Assembly (NCBI GenBank): GCA_002400445.1
Contig: DGQO01000256.1
Span: forward strand, 610-6,999
Direction of reading: 5' to 3'
Length of the DNA: 6,390 bases
DNA from: Chitinophagaceae bacterium UBA4412
GTDB taxonomy: Bacteria; Bacteroidota; Bacteroidia; Chitinophagales; Chitinophagaceae
Part shown: positions 1 through 5,893 of the stretch, in pieces
Layout: every line of letters begins with the position of its first letter
Numbering within the stretch: position 1 is the stretch's first letter
Translations under genes and position numbers: made by a program
Notes under the pieces: model-generated
Seen by the model: only the letters and a program-made list of their open reading frames with translations
Told to the model about the DNA's origin: nothing
The model's database searches: none

Positions 1-1149
1 CCGGGCGTGGGCAAAACCACTATTGCCAATATTATTGCCAATACGACCAATCAACCCTTCTACCAACTGAGCGCTATTTCCGCTGGTGTAAAAGAAGTGC
101 GGGAAATTATAGAGGTAGCTAAAAAGCAAACCGGTGCTATTTTGTTTATTGATGAAATCCATCGCTTCAATAAAGGACAGCAGGATGCCTTGCTGGGTGC
201 CGTAGAAAAAGGCATTGTCACGCTCATTGGCGCCACTACAGAGAACCCTTCTTTTGAAGTGAACAGTGCATTGCTGAGTCGCTGCCAGGTATATATTTTA
301 AAAGCGCTCACGGCCGAAGATTTGAATAAATTATTGCAACAGGCCATTACAACGGATGAAATTTTACAACAGAAAAAAATTGAGATTATAACCACGGAAG
401 CACTTATCCGCATATCTGGCGGAGATGCCCGCAAGCTGCTGAATCTTTTAGAAATTGTAGTAGAAGCCTGCGAGGGTATGCCTGCAGGAAAGAAAAATGC
501 AAAGGCAGGATCCATTCGTATTACGGATGAGCTTGTAATGGAGATTGCACAACAGCGCATTGCGTTGTATGATAAAAAAGGAGAACAGCATTACGATATT
601 ATTTCGGCCTTTATCAAAAGTATGCGGGGCAGCGATCCTAATGCTGCAGTGTACTGGCTGGCCCGCATGATTGAAGGCGGTGAAGATGTAAAATTTATTG
701 CCCGGCGCATGGTCATTTTTGCCAGTGAAGATATTGGCAATGCAAATCCTAATGCATTATTGCTGGCCACCAATACTTTCCAGGCTGTAGCCATGATAGG
801 CTACCCGGAGAGCCGGATCATTCTCTCTCAATGCGCCATTTACCTGGCTACTTCTGCAAAAAGCAATGCGTCTTACATGGCCATTGGCGAAGCGTTGAGT
901 GCCGTAAAACAATACGGCGATCTTCCTGTGCCCTTGCACCTGCGCAATGCGCCCACAAAAATGATGAAGAATATGGGCTATGGTAAAGATTATAAATATG
1001 CACACAGCTATGAAGAGAATTTTGTGCTCCAGGCGTTTTTGCCTGATCAATTAGAAGGCACAGCGTTTTATCAGCCCCAAAAAAACAGCAGGGAAGAAGA
1101 AGTAAGAAAATTTTTAAAAGATCGCTGGAAAGACAAATATGATTATTGA
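1..1149 (+). CDS. rarA: RarA/MgsA-type AAA+ replication-associated recombination ATPase, 5' partial
   Basis: RarA (also MgsA; WHIP/Mgs1 in eukaryotes) is a cytoplasmic AAA+ ATPase related to clamp loaders that acts at stalled replication forks and on single-stranded DNA gaps. The reading frame is open from base 1, which falls inside the Walker A motif: the first residues are PGVGKTT (nt 1-21, Lys at 13-15). The real start therefore lies left of the window, and the GTG at nt 7 is an internal Val codon. Walker B with the family's IDEIHRFNKGQQD (Asp-Glu at nt 151-156), sensor 1 GATTENPS (229-252) and sensor 2 SGGDARK (415-435, Arg at 430-432) follow in order. The RarA-specific C-terminal tetramerisation region comes next, including DPNAAVYWLARM, EGGEDVKFIARR and FASEDIGNANP. 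The visible 382 residues lack roughly 40-50 N-terminal residues of a typical 420-450 aa protein. The last 11 bp overlap the acetyltransferase gene, suggesting co-transcription. Confidence 0.97.
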   Translation, partial: PGVGKTTIANIIANTTNQPFYQLSAISAGVKEVREIIEVAKKQTGAILFIDEIHRFNKGQQDALLGAVEKGIVTLIGATTENPSFEVNSALLSRCQVYILKALTAEDLNKLLQQAITTDEILQQKKIEIITTEALIRISGGDARKLLNLLEIVVEACEGMPAGKKNAKAGSIRITDELVMEIAQQRIALYDKKGEQHYDIISAFIKSMRGSDPNAAVYWLARMIEGGEDVKFIARRMVIFASEDIGNANPNALLLATNTFQAVAMIGYPESRIILSQCAIYLATSAKSNASYMAIGEALSAVKQYGDLPVPLHLRNAPTKMMKNMGYGKDYKYAHSYEENFVLQAFLPDQLEGTAFYQPQKNSREEEVRKFLKDRWKDKYDY

Positions 1150-1633
1150 TAATACCGCGGTGGCCAAACCATCTGCAGAAAAAATAGTGTGGGTGTGCAA
1201 AAGATTTGATCAACTCACAAATGCCGAACTCTATAGCCTGCTGCGCCTGCGCAGTGAAGTTTTTGTGGTAGAGCAAAACTGTGTGTATTTAGATGCGGAT
1301 GGCATCGACTTGCAAAGCCTGCATTTATGTGGATGGCAAGGCGATTATTTAGCCGCATATTGCCGTTTACTCCCGCCGGGCCTGGCTTATGCAGAAGCTA
1401 GTATTGGTCGGGTACTCACGGCATCCGGCCACCGGGGAACCGGCCTGGGCAAATTGCTGATGCAGGAAGCTATCAGCCGGGTGCAGAAAAATTTTATCAC
1501 AAAGGCGATCCGCATCAGTGCACAATATTATTTACTGGAATTTTACCGGCAGCTTGGTTTCCAAAGTATGGGTGAAGTTTATATGGAAGACGATATCCCG
1601 CATATTGCCATGCTTTTGGCGGTGGAAAACTAA
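1139..1633 (+). CDS. elaA: ElaA-type GNAT family N-acetyltransferase
   Basis: A 164-residue GNAT-fold protein that would use acetyl-CoA to acetylate an amine. Substrates of ElaA-type enzymes are poorly defined and cannot be read from the sequence. The ElaA signature is clear: LRLRSEVFVVEQ at residues 35-46, an HL pair at 62-63, then SIGRVLTASGHRGTGLG at 88-104. The HRGTGLG (98-104) is the acetyl-CoA pyrophosphate-binding loop (motif A). It continues with AQYYLLEFYRQLGF at 128-141 and the C-terminal EDDIPHIAM at 150-158. The length suits the family (about 150-165 aa). The ATG at 1139 is preceded by a purine-rich GGAAAGA and overlaps the rarA stop in another frame, so translational coupling is likely. 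The N-terminal 15 residues precede the conserved core, so a later start is possible, but no ATG in frame competes. The family assignment is secure; the physiological role is unknown. Confidence 0.92.
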   Translation: MIIDNTAVAKPSAEKIVWVCKRFDQLTNAELYSLLRLRSEVFVVEQNCVYLDADGIDLQSLHLCGWQGDYLAAYCRLLPPGLAYAEASIGRVLTASGHRGTGLGKLLMQEAISRVQKNFITKAIRISAQYYLLEFYRQLGFQSMGEVYMEDDIPHIAMLLAVEN

Positions 1634-1643
1634 CATACAATAA

Positions 1644-1734
1644 ATCAGGAATACTTTTCGTTTTAGTCTTAAGCCTCGCTCATGGCGAGTGTTATATCCA
1701 AAATACTACTGAAAGACTAAAACTACTTCCTGAT
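1644..1734 (+). repeat. Imperfect nested inverted repeat in the leader of the barrel-protein gene
   Basis: Three sets of complementary arms lie one inside another. The outer arms are ATCAGGAA (1644-1651) and TTCCTGAT (1727-1734); the latter includes the A and T of the start codon at 1733. The middle arms are GTTTTAGTCTT (1660-1670) and AAGACTAAAAC (1713-1723). The inner hairpin has stem CTCGC (1675-1679) and GCGAG (1685-1689) with a five-base loop. The outer and middle stems are separated by an asymmetric internal loop of 8 and 3 bases. As RNA this could fold the entire 5' leader and bury the initiation region. No T-run follows any stem, so it does not look like an intrinsic terminator for elaA. 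Whether it is a cis-regulatory leader, a small palindromic element or a protein-binding site is not decided by the sequence. Confidence 0.7.
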
Positions 1735-2716
1735 GAAACCTTTTTTACCCGCCAATGTGCGTAAACCTATGCTGACCCTACTCTGCATGGTTTTCCTGTA
1801 CTGCACTGGTTTTTCTCAACACATTATTTTTGGTAATAAATTTAAGGTAGAAGCAGGGCTTAATTTTGGCCCCACCTTTTTCTTAGGAGACCTGGGTGGA
1901 AACCAGGGTAAAGGCACGCCATTCCTTAAAGACATTAACCTGGAACTTACAAAAATGATGAAGGGTGCTTTTATTTCGGTATATCCTGCAGACTGGATTG
2001 GATTGAGAGTAGCAGGTCAATATACCTACGTAGCAGGGGAAGACAATATTATTAACACAACCGGCGTAGATGAATCATGGAGAAAGCAACGCAACCTCGA
2101 TTTTAGAAGTAAAATGTGGGAAGTGTATGCAGCACTGGAATTGTATCCCACCCTTATGTTTAACCGGGACGGAAATGATCCACGCCTCAAGCCCTATGGA
2201 TTTATTGGCGGCGGAATATTTCATTTCAACCCCGAGGGTTCTATAAAAGCGAGTTCTGGCGGTAAAGGCTGGTACGAACTTCATCCCCTGCGCACAGAAG
2301 GACAGGGCATGGCAGAGTACCCAGACAAGAAGCCATATTCTCTCACCCAATTCAATGTACCGATGGGTGTGGGTATAAAATACCAACTGAGTGAAAGGGT
2401 TAATCTCGGTACAGAACTTTTATACCGCAAAACGTTTACAGATTATATAGATGATGTGAGCACAACTTATATTGATCCCTATTACTTTGACCAATATCTT
2501 TCGCCGGCAGATGCATTGACGGCCCGTAAAATTCATGATAAAACCGTTAGTATTGTTACCAATGTAACCCGCTACCAGCCCGGCACACAGCGTGGCAATT
2601 CGCAAAATATGGATGCGTATTTTTCTACCGTGGTAAAACTGGGTGTGCGTTTAGGATTCATTGATAATGAGAACAACCGGGCAAGAAGACAAACAAGATG
2701 TCCTTTACTTTATTAA
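1733..2716 (+). CDS. Outer-membrane beta-barrel protein, DUF6089/PorG-like
   Basis: A 327-residue exported protein, probably an outer-membrane barrel. The N-terminus is a signal peptide: basic residues K2, R10 and K11, a hydrophobic core at about 13-27 (MLTLLCMVFLYCTGF), and likely cleavage after Ser28 before Gln29. There is no convincing lipobox around Cys24. The start at 1733 is preferred over Met13 because only it supplies the basic n-region. The mature part alternates short amphipathic strands and turns: VEAGLNFGPTFFLGDL (39-54), KMWEVYAALELYPTLMF (127-143), a glycine-rich turn, LRTEGQGM (186-193), YSLTQFNVPMGVGIKY (202-217) and TFTDYIDDVSTTY (234-246). This pattern, including the TEGQG and DDVS motifs, matches Bacteroidota barrels annotated DUF6089, a group that includes PorG-like type IX secretion proteins. 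No type IX partner gene is nearby, so a PorG role is only a possibility. The C-terminus (RCPLLY) ends in an aromatic residue, as many barrels do. Confidence 0.87.
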   Translation: MKPFLPANVRKPMLTLLCMVFLYCTGFSQHIIFGNKFKVEAGLNFGPTFFLGDLGGNQGKGTPFLKDINLELTKMMKGAFISVYPADWIGLRVAGQYTYVAGEDNIINTTGVDESWRKQRNLDFRSKMWEVYAALELYPTLMFNRDGNDPRLKPYGFIGGGIFHFNPEGSIKASSGGKGWYELHPLRTEGQGMAEYPDKKPYSLTQFNVPMGVGIKYQLSERVNLGTELLYRKTFTDYIDDVSTTYIDPYYFDQYLSPADALTARKIHDKTVSIVTNVTRYQPGTQRGNSQNMDAYFSTVVKLGVRLGFIDNENNRARRQTRCPLLY

Positions 2717-2870
2717 ACATATTAAGACCCCCTGAAAACTGCTTATTAACCCATCCATTTTAAGTGCAAAGTATATAGTACAAGTAACTCCCGGAAAACT
2801 AAGTATAATCTTATACGAATAGTAACCCCTGAAACCACAACTTTTACTTCGCTGTTATGCTTTGCCTTTT

Positions 2871-2909
2871 AAAAAGATCTATAGAACTCATGTGCTATAG
2901 ATTTTTTTT
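2871..2909. terminator. Bidirectional intrinsic terminator between convergent barrel gene and uvrA
   Basis: A perfect 8-bp stem, ATCTATAG (2877-2884) with CTATAGAT (2895-2902), encloses a 10-base loop. It extends through a G-T wobble (2876/2903) into an A5 tract (2871-2875) facing a T8 run (2902-2909). Read on the plus strand, the hairpin is followed by T8 and can end the barrel-gene transcript. Read on the minus strand, the A tract becomes CTTTTT and can end uvrA. The T-run overlaps the uvrA TAA stop (2910-2908). The rest of the convergent gap (2717-2870) holds no gene that I can see. It has a small GTATAA/TTATAC palindrome (2803-2816) and a 9-bp direct repeat, CCCCTGAAA, at 2729 and 2826. 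Confidence 0.85.
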
Positions 2910-5784
2910 ATTTTAACTCCTGCGCCAGGTATTTTGCCGTAAAGCTTTCTTTTACGCCAATCATTTCTTTTGGTGTGCCCTGGTAAATAATATTTCCACC
3001 GCCACCGCCACCTTCCGGCCCAAGATCAATAATGTGATCGGCTACTTTTATCATGTCCATATTGTGTTCTATCACCAGCACCGTGTTTCCCCGATCTACG
3101 AGTTTATTCAATACATCCAATAAGTGTTTGATATCCTGGAAATGAAGGCCCGTTGTGGGCTCATCTAAAATATAAAAGGTCTTGCCCGTATCCCGCTTGC
3201 TCAGTTCGGTAGAAAGTTTTACCCGTTGTGCCTCGCCACCACTAAGGGTTACAGCACTCTGACCAAGCGTGATGTAGCCAAGCCCCACCTCCTGCAGCAC
3301 TTTTATTTTGCGGTAGATAAAAGGTACGGCATTAAAAAATTCTACGGCTTCATCCACGGTCATGTTCAGCACATCACTGATAGATTTTCCTTTGTACCTG
3401 ATCTCCAGCGTTTCCCGGTTATACCGCTTGCCATTACACTTTTCACAATGCACATACACATCTGGCAAAAAATTCATTTCTATCACCCGCATACCACCGC
3501 CTTCGCACACATCGCAGCGCCCGGTTTTTACATTAAACGAAAAACGACCGGCATTATATCCCCTGATTTTTGCTTCGGGTACGGCAGCAAACAACGTTCT
3601 GATATCTGTGAAAAAACCACAGTAAGTGGCCGGGTTGCTGCGGGGTGTTCTGCCAATGGGACTTTGATCTATTTCAATTACTTTATCAATTTCTTCCAGG
3701 CCTTTTATCGTCTTGTAGGGCATTGGTTGCGCCCTGGAGCGGTAACAATAATTACTCAGTAAGGGATAAAGCGTATCATTGACTAAGGTAGATTTTCCAC
3801 TCCCACTTACGCCGGTTACCAAAATGAATTTACCCAATGGAAAGCTCACGGATACATTCTTTAGATTGTTGCCAGTAACGCCTTTTAATTCAATCTTTTT
3901 TCCGGTGCCTTTGCGGTACGTTTCCGGTACAGGAATTTTCTTTTTACCACTGAGGTATTGGGCTGTTTCAGAACCGGAACGCAAGACTTCTGCCGGTGTG
4001 CCCGCTGCTACAATACTGCCGCCATGCGTGCCGGCTTTCGGGCCGATATCTACTAAATAATCTGCGGCCAGCATAATGTCTTTATCATGCTCCACCACCA
4101 ATACACTATTGCCAATATCCCGCAGGTTTTGTAATGCAGCAATCAGCCTTGCATTATCCCGCTGATGCAGGCCAATGCTGGGCTCATCTAAAATGTAAGT
4201 GATGCCCTGCAACTGAGAACCAATCTGTGTAGCCAGGCGAATACGCTGGTATTCGCCACCACTAAGGCTGCGGCTTGGCCGGTAAAGGGTAAGATAAGTG
4301 AGGCCTACATTAATCATAAACCCAAGGCGTTCTCTTATCTCTTTCAAGATGTCTTTGGCAATTACATTTTGCTTATCGGTGAGTTTCTTTTCAATATGCG
4401 CAAACCATTCCTGCAAATGATCAAGATCCATTTCACTCAGTTCTGCAATATTCTTTTCTGCTACTTTAAACCAAAGGCTTTCTTTACGCAACCTTGTGCC
4501 TGCACATGTTTCACAGGGTTTCAATTTCATAAATTGCTCTACCCATCCTCTCACAGATTCTGTAGTACTGGATGATGAAAACCACCGCCGCAGCATATTT
4601 ACCACTCCTTCATATTCCGTACTGTAGTAACCGCTTTCTTCCTCCTGCTCCGTTGCATCAATATCATCTTCTACAGATTGTGTTACATCCTCTTTGCCGA
4701 AAAGCAAAATGTTCATGGCCTTTTCAGAAAGTTCTTTCACCGGCTTGTCCAGCGAAATGCGGTGCTTCTTTGCTACCTGCTGCACCTGCTTATATACATG
4801 GGCTTCTCTCTCTTCGCCTAAGACTGCAATGCCACCAGCTTTGATGCTTAGTGCTGCATCAGGAATTACCGCATCCATATTTACCTGGTACACCGTACCC
4901 AATCCCTTGCAGGTGGGGCAGGCGCCATAAGGAGAGTTAAATGAAAAAGCATTAGGGCTTGGTTCTTCATAACTAATACCCGTTTCAATACACATCAGTT
5001 GCTTACTGAATTGTACCAGTTTATTTTCGTCGTTAATGAGCAGGAACAATAAATCTTTACCCATAGCCAGGGTTTTTTGTACACTCTGGCTCAGGCGAAC
5101 TTTCATATCTGGCGTAACCTGCAGCCGATCTACCACCACTTCAATGTCATGAATCTTATAACGATCCACCTGCATACGTGGAGCAAGATCTTTTACTTCT
5201 CCATCAATGCGCACTTTTACAAAACCCTTCTTACGCACATCTTCAAAGAGTTCCCGGTAATGTCCTTTTCGCCCCCGCACAAGCGGCGCCAGCAAACTGA
5301 TTTTCTTTCCTTTAAATTTTGAAAAAATAGATTGAACAATTTCCTCTTCACTAAACTTGACCATTTTTTTGCCGGTATTGTAGCTGTAAGCCTCACCAAT
5401 ACGGGCATAGAGCAAGCGCAGGAAATCATAGATTTCCGTTATGGTACCCACGGTACTGCGTGGGTTTTTATTGGTTGTCTTTTGTTCAATAGAAATCACA
5501 GGTGAAAGACCGGTAATCTTGTCTACATCCGGGCGCTCCATATCTCCTACAAACTGCCTGGCGTAAGCGCTGAAACTCTCCATATAGCGCCGCTGCCCTT
5601 CATTGTAGATGGTATCAAAAGCTAAAGACGATTTACCACTCCCACTCACGCCGGTAAATACAACCAACTGATTTTTAGGGATGCGCAAATCAATATTCTT
5701 GAGGTTATGTTCCCTTGCACCAAATACTTCAATAAATTCCTGGGGTTGCACTGCAGATGAAATCTCTGCTTTTTTTGTAGCCAT
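2908..5784 (-). CDS. uvrA: UvrA, excinuclease ABC subunit A
   Basis: UvrA is the damage-sensing ABC ATPase of nucleotide excision repair; as a dimer it loads UvrB at lesions in the cytoplasm. With the ATG at 5784 the protein has 958 residues, close to the family's roughly 940. Module 1 has Walker A GVSGSGKSS (45-53), signature LSGGE (507-511), Walker B ILDEPS (531-536) and H-loop His566. Module 2 has Walker A GVSGSGKST (658-666), LSGGE (847-851), Walker B LDEPT with D874-E875, and His907. Cys pairs at 757/760 and 780/783 form the conserved zinc finger beside the second module, and another CxxC lies at 424-427. The first zinc module is incomplete: CPTC at 289-292 is present, but its partner reads CIET (265-268), so one ligand is missing. 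An acidic stretch at about 366-383 and a serine run at 403-406 lie in a variable region. The gene stands alone, convergent to the barrel gene and divergent from the SecA-like gene. No LexA-type operator was recognised. Confidence 0.98.
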   Translation of the reverse strand: MATKKAEISSAVQPQEFIEVFGAREHNLKNIDLRIPKNQLVVFTGVSGSGKSSLAFDTIYNEGQRRYMESFSAYARQFVGDMERPDVDKITGLSPVISIEQKTTNKNPRSTVGTITEIYDFLRLLYARIGEAYSYNTGKKMVKFSEEEIVQSIFSKFKGKKISLLAPLVRGRKGHYRELFEDVRKKGFVKVRIDGEVKDLAPRMQVDRYKIHDIEVVVDRLQVTPDMKVRLSQSVQKTLAMGKDLLFLLINDENKLVQFSKQLMCIETGISYEEPSPNAFSFNSPYGACPTCKGLGTVYQVNMDAVIPDAALSIKAGGIAVLGEEREAHVYKQVQQVAKKHRISLDKPVKELSEKAMNILLFGKEDVTQSVEDDIDATEQEEESGYYSTEYEGVVNMLRRWFSSSSTTESVRGWVEQFMKLKPCETCAGTRLRKESLWFKVAEKNIAELSEMDLDHLQEWFAHIEKKLTDKQNVIAKDILKEIRERLGFMINVGLTYLTLYRPSRSLSGGEYQRIRLATQIGSQLQGITYILDEPSIGLHQRDNARLIAALQNLRDIGNSVLVVEHDKDIMLAADYLVDIGPKAGTHGGSIVAAGTPAEVLRSGSETAQYLSGKKKIPVPETYRKGTGKKIELKGVTGNNLKNVSVSFPLGKFILVTGVSGSGKSTLVNDTLYPLLSNYCYRSRAQPMPYKTIKGLEEIDKVIEIDQSPIGRTPRSNPATYCGFFTDIRTLFAAVPEAKIRGYNAGRFSFNVKTGRCDVCEGGGMRVIEMNFLPDVYVHCEKCNGKRYNRETLEIRYKGKSISDVLNMTVDEAVEFFNAVPFIYRKIKVLQEVGLGYITLGQSAVTLSGGEAQRVKLSTELSKRDTGKTFYILDEPTTGLHFQDIKHLLDVLNKLVDRGNTVLVIEHNMDMIKVADHIIDLGPEGGGGGGNIIYQGTPKEMIGVKESFTAKYLAQELK

Positions 5785-5790
5785 GTAGTT

Positions 5791-5796
5791 CTCCTT
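5791..5796 (-). promoter_or_regulatory. Strong Shine-Dalgarno sequence that sets the uvrA start
   Basis: On the minus strand AAGGAG lies exactly six bases before the ATG at 5784-5782. An in-frame GTG at 5811-5809 would add nine residues (beginning VYLYNKENY), but it has no such site and its extension is unlike UvrA N-termini. The ATG is therefore the better start. A near-consensus Shine-Dalgarno is noteworthy because many Bacteroidota genes lack one. Confidence 0.85.
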
Positions 5797-5799
5797 ATT

Positions 5800-5808
5800 G
5801 TAAAGATA
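5800..5808 (-). promoter_or_regulatory. Possible -7 element of the uvrA promoter
   Basis: On the minus strand TATCTTTAC resembles the Bacteroidota -7 consensus TAnnTTTG, with the last base differing. It lies 15 bases before the uvrA start codon, which would leave a very short leader. The expected TTTG around -33 is not seen at the right spacing; a TTTG at 5816-5813 is too close. This is a weak call. Confidence 0.3.
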
Positions 5809-5862
5809 CACACAAACTGAAATCGTGCCGGAAGAGGCAGAACCCCGTGGTGACTTTTACCA

Positions 5863-5870
5863 TATCTTTA
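5863..5870 (+). promoter_or_regulatory. Possible -7 element for the SecA-like gene
   Basis: TATCTTTA on the plus strand is an exact mirror of the octamer in front of uvrA (5808-5801) and points the other way. It sits 23 bases before the proposed TTG start. It fits TAnnTTTG except for the last base, and no -33 TTTG is seen at normal spacing. The same octamer facing outward on both sides of a divergent gap is the only support. Confidence 0.28.
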
Positions 5871-5893
5871 GTCTTACACAAAACAGGCGCAGA

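Noticed and set aside
60..560. Minus-strand open frame of 166 codons opposite rarA
   Set aside because: It lies wholly antisense to a strongly conserved gene. Its product is a low-complexity Ser/Cys/Ile-rich sequence without any family resemblance.
1662..1671. TTTAGTCTTA shared by the barrel-gene leader (1662-1671) and the SecA-like gene leader (5867-5876)
   Set aside because: Several 10-base matches are expected by chance in a window of this size, and here the motif is one arm of an inverted repeat in only one of the two places.
1675..1700. Inner hairpin at 1675-1689 as an intrinsic terminator for elaA
   Set aside because: The stem is only five base pairs and no T-run follows it on either strand.
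2729..2834. Direct repeat CCCCTGAAA (2729-2737 and 2826-2834) and the palindrome at 2803-2816
   Set aside because: They are short, present in an AT-rich non-coding gap, and not arranged with any gene start or recognisable element boundary.
3226..3762. Plus-strand open frame of 178 codons opposite uvrA
   Set aside because: It is antisense to the conserved second ABC module of UvrA, and its composition reflects the complement of that module.
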